A DNA stretch of 64,000 nt from Millisia brevis NBRC 105863 (GTDB lineage: Bacteria; Actinomycetota; Actinomycetes; Mycobacteriales; Mycobacteriaceae): NCBI RefSeq assembly GCF_001552615.1, contig NZ_BCRN01000002.1, positions 402,301-466,300 of the forward strand. The letters are read 5' to 3'. The notes beneath the pieces are model-generated. The model was not told the DNA's origin. It saw nothing but the letters and a program-made list of their open reading frames with translations, and searched no databases. A program made the translations under genes and the position numbers. This document shows positions 59,573-64,000 of this stretch, one piece after another. The first letter of the stretch is position 1; the number at the start of each line of letters is the position of its first letter.

Positions 59573-60594
59573 GCCATCCGCGCGACGAGGGCCCTCAACA
59601 CGTCCGAGACGTCACCGGTGCACGAGTAGCCGGCCGCATGCCGGTGTCCGCCCCCGCCCAGTGCGACGGCGATCCGCGAGACGTCGACCGCCGCCCGCGA
59701 ACGCAGCGACACCGCCCAGCCGTCGATCGTCTGCTTGAGCACCGCGGCGACGTCCGCGTCGCCGACGGTGCGCACGATGTCGACCACCGACTCGACCTCC
59801 GCCGGGCGCAGGTGGCGCGCGTCGTCGAGGGTGACCACCGCGTAGACGAGGCCGTGGCCGCCGACATAGGGCAACAGCCGGGCCGATCGGAGCACCGCCG
59901 CGAGCATCGGCAACCAGCCGAAGGGGTGGGTGTCGAGCAGTTCGCGGGTGATCGTCGAGCCGTCGATGCCGGTGGCGAGCAGCCGGTGAGCCAGCAGATG
60001 ACTCGCCGGCGTCGCCCACTTGAAGGAGCCGGTATCCGATACCAGGCCGGCGTAGAGCGGCTCGGCCAACTCGGCGTCGATCGGCACACCCCAGTCGTCG
60101 AACAGGTCGGCGAGCACCGCCGTCGTCGACACCGCCGAGGGATCGACGACGTTGACGTCGCCGAAGCGGGTATTGCTCAGGTGGTGATCGATCACGAGGC
60201 TCGAACGGGCCCGATCGAGACATGCCGCGAGGGAGCCGAGCCGTTCACGCCCACCGCAGTCGACGGCGACGACCAGGTCCGCGGCCTCGTGAACCCCGTC
60301 GGCCGGAACGAGATGTTCGCGGCCGGGCATATCGCGCATCGAGTCCGGGATGCCGGTGGGGCCGTCGAAGGACACCCGCACGTCGACTCCGCGACGGGCG
60401 AGCACGATCGCCAGAGCCAGACCGCTGCCGACGGTGTCGGGATCGGGCGCACGATGGCACAGCACGGTGACCGTCCGGGCCTGTTCGAGCAGCCCGATCG
60501 CGCCGCGCCGGTCGCTGGTGGCGCTCCCCCCGGTGTCGGATGCGGTCGAGTTCGGGTGGGCCTCGACGCGACGGGTTCCCGCGGGCGGGTTCAC
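59569..60594 (-). CDS. nrnA: DHH/DHHA1 phosphoesterase, nanoRNase / pAp phosphatase
   Basis: The 341-residue enzyme hydrolyses short RNAs, 3'-phosphoadenosine 5'-phosphate and, in mycobacteria, cyclic dinucleotides (CnpB, Rv2837c). Motifs are [39 protein letters not shown] (DHH, about residue 130) and the DHHA1 end [16 protein letters not shown] 60594 overlaps the rbfA stop by four bases. Cytoplasmic manganese enzyme; its exact cellular substrate cannot be chosen here. Confidence 0.93.
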   Translation of the reverse strand: MNPPAGTRRVEAHPNSTASDTGGSATSDRRGAIGLLEQARTVTVLCHRAPDPDTVGSGLALAIVLARRGVDVRVSFDGPTGIPDSMRDMPGREHLVPADGVHEAADLVVAVDCGGRERLGSLAACLDRARSSLVIDHHLSNTRFGDVNVVDPSAVSTTAVLADLFDDWGVPIDAELAEPLYAGLVSDTGSFKWATPASHLLAHRLLATGIDGSTITRELLDTHPFGWLPMLAAVLRSARLLPYVGGHGLVYAVVTLDDARHLRPAEVESVVDIVRTVGDADVAAVLKQTIDGWAVSLRSRAAVDVSRIAVALGGGGHRHAAGYSCTGDVSDVLRALVARMA

Positions 60595-61058
60595 GAAGGC
60601 AGGTCCGCCGGATCGTCCTCGCCGACGTCGCCGGGCCTGCGGTACGGGTCGGCCTCACCGGCCGGAACCGCACCGGCCGACAGCCGGGCACGTTCCTCGT
60701 CCTGCTCGCGCACGCGGGCGACCAGGTCCTCCATTCGGCGCGCCGCCTCGGGGACGTCGTCACGCACGAAGGTCAGGGTCGGGGTGTAGCGCACCCCGGT
60801 GCCGGCACCGACGCGGGTGCGCAGCGACCCGCGGATCTTCGTCAATGCCTCCGCCGCACCGTCGTAGTCCGGTTCGGTGTCCATATCCGCACCGCGCACC
60901 GTGTAGTAGACGGTCGCATCGTGCAGATCGGCGGTGACACGGGTATCGGTGACGGTGATGAACTCGAGTCGCGGGTCACGCGACTCCTGCTCGATCGCCG
61001 TGGCGACGATCGTGCCGATGCGCTTGGCGAGCTTGCGTGCCCGTGCCGGATCCGCCAT
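60591..61058 (-). CDS. rbfA: ribosome-binding factor A
   Basis: RbfA aids late 16S maturation. The 155-residue protein has the KH-like core [49 protein letters not shown] and [22 protein letters not shown], then a disordered acidic tail. ATG 61058 has GGGAGGAG upstream. It lies 168 bases after infB across a strong hairpin and leads five tightly overlapping genes to truB. Confidence 0.96.
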   Translation of the reverse strand: MADPARARKLAKRIGTIVATAIEQESRDPRLEFITVTDTRVTADLHDATVYYTVRGADMDTEPDYDGAAEALTKIRGSLRTRVGAGTGVRYTPTLTFVRDDVPEAARRMEDLVARVREQDEERARLSAGAVPAGEADPYRRPGDVGEDDPADLPS

Positions 61059-61163
61059 GTGGGTCTCCTCCCGTCATCCCGCGCGCCCGTCACGACGGAT
61101 GTCGGAGTACCCGCCATCCGTCTGGGCGCCCGCAGAAAAGATTGTCATACTCCGCGCAGCGAC

Positions 61164-61211
61164 GCCGCCGTCGGGCGTCTCCCGAGGTTTTCGGGGACGC
61201 CCGACGGCGGC
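61164..61211 (-). terminator. long hairpin after infB
   Basis: GCCGCCGTCGGGCGTC and its complement form a perfect 16-base stem, continued after a one-base bulge by CCCGA/TCGGG with a five-base loop. It lies 14 bases after the infB stop and 105 bases before rbfA. No uridine tail is visible, so it may be a partial terminator or a 3' protecting structure within the operon. Confidence 0.75.
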
Positions 61212-61225
61212 TCACCGTCACGCGA

Positions 61226-64000
61226 TCAGTCGCGCGGCTTCTCGCGCAACTCGTAGCACTCGACCACATCGTCGACCTTCAGGTCGGCGTAGCCGAGGGT
61301 CAAGCCGCATTCGTAGCCGTCGCGAACCTCGACCACATCGTCCTTCTCCCGCCGCAGCGACTGGATCGACAGGTTTTCGGCGACAACAGCGTTGTCGCGG
61401 AGCAACCGTGCCTTCGAGTTGCGACGGATGATGCCGGAGGTGACCAGGCAGCCCGCGATGAGACCGATCTTCGACGAGCGGAACAGGGCCCGAACGTCGG
61501 CGCGTCCGAGCTGCACCTCCTCGTAGATCGGCTTGAGCATGCCCTTGAGGGCCTTCTCGATCTCGTCGATGGCCTGGTAGATCACCGAGTAGTACCGGAT
61601 GTCGACACCCTCGCGGTTCGCCAGCTCGGTGGCCTTGCCCTCCGCGCGGACGTTGAACCCGATGATGACCGCATCCGAAGCCGACGCCAGGTTGACGTTG
61701 GTCTCGGTGACCGCACCGACGCCGCGGTCGATCACTCGCAGTTGCACCTCGTCGCCGGCATCGATGGCCAGCAACGCCTCCTCGAGCGCCTCGACCGTAC
61801 CGGCGTTGTCGCCCTTGAGGATCAGGTTCAGCTGGCTGGTCTCACGCAGCGCCGAATCCAGATCCTCGAGGCTGATCCGCTTGCGGCTGCGCGCGGCCAA
61901 CGCGTTGCGCTTGCGCGCATTGCGCCGGTCGGCGATCTGCCGGGCGATCCGATCCTCGTCGACGACGAGCAGGTTGTCGCCGGCGCCGGGCACCGAGGTG
62001 AAACCGATGACCTGGACCGGACGCGACGGCAGAGCCTCCGCCACGTCGTCGCCGTACTCGTCGACCATGCGGCGCACGCGACCGTAGGCGTCGCCCGCGA
62101 CGATCGAGTCGCCGACGCGCAGGGTGCCGCGCTGGACCAGGACGGTGGCGACCGGGCCGCGACCGCGGTCGAGGTGGGCCTCGATCGCGACGCCCTGGGC
62201 GTCCATGTCCGGGTTGGCCCGCAGATCCAGCGACGCGTCCGCGGTCAGCAGGACCGCTTCGAGCAGCTGGTCGATATGCAGACCCTGCTTGGCCGAAATG
62301 TCGACGAACATCGTGTCGCCGCCGTACTCCTCGGCGATCAACCCGTACTCGGTCAGCTGGGCGCGGATCTTCTGCGGATCCGCCCCTTCCTTGTCGATCT
62401 TGTTGACCGCCACGACGATCGGCACGTCGGCCGCCTGGGCGTGGTTGATCGCTTCCACCGTCTGCGGCATGACGCCGTCGTCGGCCGCGACCACCAGGAT
62501 CGCGATGTCGGTCGCCTTGGCGCCGCGGGCACGCATGGCGGTGAACGCCTCGTGACCCGGGGTGTCGATGAAGGTGACCAGCCGTTCGCGATCGTCGAGC
62601 TCGACGGCGACCTGGTAGGCACCGATGTGCTGGGTGATGCCGCCGGCCTCGCCCTCGCGGACGTTCGCCTTACGGATCGTGTCCAGCAGTCGGGTCTTGC
62701 CGTGGTCGACGTGACCCATGACGGTGACCACCGGCGGACGCGATTCCAGCTCGTCCTCGCCGCCCTCGTCCTCGCCGTAGGTGAGGTCGAACGACTCGAG
62801 CAGCTCGCGATCCTCGTCCTCCGGGCTGACGACCTGAACGGTGTAGTTCATCTCGTCGCCGAGCAGTTCGAGGGTCTCGTCGTTCACCGACTGGGTCGCG
62901 GTGACCATCTCGCCGAGGTTGAACAGCGCCTGGACCAGCGATGCCGGGTTGGCGTCGATCTTCTCGGCGAAGTCGGACAGCGACGCGCCGCGGGCGAGGC
63001 GAATGGTCTCGCCGTTGCCGCGGGGCAGCCGAACGCCACCGACCGACGGCGCCTGCATCGAGTCGTATTCCTGGCGCTTCTGCCGCTTCGACTTGCGACC
63101 GCGACGCGGGGCGCCACCGGGGCGTCCGAACGCACCCGCAGCTCCGCCGCGACCACGGTTGCCACCGCCGCCACCGCCACCGGGGCGACCGCGGAAGCCA
63201 CCGGGACCACCGGTGCCACCGGCTCCGGGAGCGCCGCCGGTACCGGCACCGGCACCGCCGCCACCGCGGTAACCACCGCCGCCACCGCCACCGGGACGAC
63301 CGGGAGCGCCGCCGCCGGGACGACCCGGACGGCCGCTACCGGCACCGGGCGCCGGACGCGACGACCGGGACGGCATCGCGCCGGGGCTCGGCCGCGGCGG
63401 CATCGAGGAATTTCCACCGCCCGGGCGCGGTGCGCCGGGACGGGGTGCGGGACGCGGTCCACCCTGACCGGGGGACGGACGCCCCTGGCCGGGAGACGGA
63501 CGCGGGCCACCCTGGCCGGGCGCGGGACGACCCTGCCCACTCGGGCGGGCGGCCGGCCCCGGACGCGGGATCGGACGGTCCGCCGGGGCGGACGAGTACG
63601 GGTTGTTGCCGACGCGCGGCGTCTTGGGACCGGGCTTGGGTCCGGGGGCAGCCGGACGCGGCGCGGGGCCGGGACGCGGGCCCGCCGAGGCGGGCGACGG
63701 TGCGGGACGACCGTTGTCGCGGGGACCGGAATCGCGGGGTCCCGAGTCGCGCGGAGCCGAGTCGCGGGGGCCGGAATCACGACGACCACCGTCGCGGGGA
63801 CCGCTGTCGCGGGGCGCGGTATCGCGGGGACCGGAATCGCGCTGAGCGCTGCCCGGAACCGGTGCGGCGGGAGCCGACGGGGCCGCGGCGGCCGGAGCCG
63901 ACGGGGCCGGGGCGGCGGGCGCCGGGCCGGGGCGCGGGGCACCCGGTCGCGGTCCGGTCGAACCGGGGGTGGGGGCCGCCGACTGCTGCGGGCGAGCCGG
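61226..64000 (-). CDS. infB: translation initiation factor IF-2, N-terminus cut by window edge
   Basis: IF-2 is a GTPase that brings fMet-tRNA to the 30S subunit. The open frame reaches the right edge; 924 residues are visible. The first 330 are disordered, rich in Pro, Gly and Arg, with repeated RDSGPRD units (about 63720–63845) and the conserved island [12 protein letters not shown]. The basic [26 protein letters not shown] segment follows. The G domain has [31 protein letters not shown] and VNKIDKEGA. Domains II–IV continue to a typical C-terminus ([13 protein letters not shown]). The start lies outside the window. An ORF starting at 63403 is merely an internal methionine. Confidence 0.97.
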   Translation of the reverse strand, partial: PARPQQSAAPTPGSTGPRPGAPRPGPAPAAPAPSAPAAAAPSAPAAPVPGSAQRDSGPRDTAPRDSGPRDGGRRDSGPRDSAPRDSGPRDSGPRDNGRPAPSPASAGPRPGPAPRPAAPGPKPGPKTPRVGNNPYSSAPADRPIPRPGPAARPSGQGRPAPGQGGPRPSPGQGRPSPGQGGPRPAPRPGAPRPGGGNSSMPPRPSPGAMPSRSSRPAPGAGSGRPGRPGGGAPGRPGGGGGGGYRGGGGAGAGTGGAPGAGGTGGPGGFRGRPGGGGGGGNRGRGGAAGAFGRPGGAPRRGRKSKRQKRQEYDSMQAPSVGGVRLPRGNGETIRLARGASLSDFAEKIDANPASLVQALFNLGEMVTATQSVNDETLELLGDEMNYTVQVVSPEDEDRELLESFDLTYGEDEGGEDELESRPPVVTVMGHVDHGKTRLLDTIRKANVREGEAGGITQHIGAYQVAVELDDRERLVTFIDTPGHEAFTAMRARGAKATDIAILVVAADDGVMPQTVEAINHAQAADVPIVVAVNKIDKEGADPQKIRAQLTEYGLIAEEYGGDTMFVDISAKQGLHIDQLLEAVLLTADASLDLRANPDMDAQGVAIEAHLDRGRGPVATVLVQRGTLRVGDSIVAGDAYGRVRRMVDEYGDDVAEALPSRPVQVIGFTSVPGAGDNLLVVDEDRIARQIADRRNARKRNALAARSRKRISLEDLDSALRETSQLNLILKGDNAGTVEALEEALLAIDAGDEVQLRVIDRGVGAVTETNVNLASASDAVIIGFNVRAEGKATELANREGVDIRYYSVIYQAIDEIEKALKGMLKPIYEEVQLGRADVRALFRSSKIGLIAGCLVTSGIIRRNSKARLLRDNAVVAENLSIQSLRREKDDVVEVRDGYECGLTLGYADLKVDDVVECYELREKPRD
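63715..63845. repeat. short repeats encoding RDSGPRD in infB
   Basis: About ten imperfect 12-base units of the form CCCGCGACTCCGGT (on the coding strand) encode RDSGPRD, RDTAPRD, RDGGRRD and RDSAPRD in series. The stretch is part of the disordered N-terminal arm of IF-2 and keeps frame throughout. Confidence 0.85.

Overview
The window is a GC-rich chromosomal segment from an actinobacterium of the order Mycobacteriales (mycolic-acid group). Gene content and order match the Mycobacterium tuberculosis Rv2725c–Rv2839c neighbourhood, with local rearrangements: hflX–dapF–miaA–Rv2728c-like, a DUF349 protein, miaB, recX–recA, DUF3046, a GT1-type transferase, pspA–clgR–pgsA, argA, ftsK, rnj–dapA, dapB, pepR–pnp–rpsO, ribF, sirR, truB, pptT, nrnA, rbfA and infB. 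The gluABCD cassette beside recX and the bioYMN cassette are reminiscent of Corynebacterium, Gordonia and Rhodococcus. The genus cannot be fixed from sequence alone; a Gordonia, Williamsia or Rhodococcus-like organism is plausible. I saw no tRNA, rRNA, insertion sequence, prophage or CRISPR array.

Layout. Positions 1–7.2 kb hold tRNA modification (miaA, miaB), lysine/peptidoglycan precursor synthesis (dapF) and the ribosome-associated GTPase HflX, cut by the left edge. Positions 7.4–10.9 kb hold a glutamate-type ABC importer (gluABCD). Positions 11–14.3 kb hold recA–recX, followed on the same strand by a small membrane protein and a YidC-type insertase, a pair absent from this place in M. tuberculosis. 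Positions 14.4–18.3 kb hold DUF3046, a glycosyltransferase and the biotin ECF transporter. Positions 18.4–20.6 kb hold the envelope-stress set pspA, clgR and pgsA, with a clear extracytoplasmic-sigma promoter in front of clgR. Positions 20.8–30.7 kb are mixed: an RNA methyltransferase, a dicarboxylate symporter with an altered sodium motif, argA, ftsK, an MFS pump and an aldo-keto reductase. Positions 30.7–37.6 kb carry rnj–dapA, dapB and small companions, plus an orphan ribbon-helix-helix regulator with a palindromic operator over its start codon. Positions 37.7–43.6 kb hold an EAL–DICT protein, the M16 protease PepR, PNPase and ribosomal protein S15. Positions 44.1–53.5 kb hold two complete ABC importers facing each other (an oligopeptide type with a fused double ATPase and a PotA/FbpC-type of unknown substrate). 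Positions 53.7–64 kb hold ribF, the metal regulator sirR, and a tight translation operon infB–rbfA–nrnA–MATE–metallophosphoesterase–pptT–truB; infB runs off the right edge.

Most of the window is conserved housekeeping sequence. I found no clear candidate for a wholly new defence or metabolic system. The observations most worth checking are the short tandem-repeat tail of ClgR, the orphan HicB-like gene with its three-half-site operator, the recX-linked YidC/small membrane protein pair, the lost NMDGT motif in the dicarboxylate symporter, and several unexplained palindromes and direct repeats in promoter regions (recA, bioY, pgsA, the bioN end).
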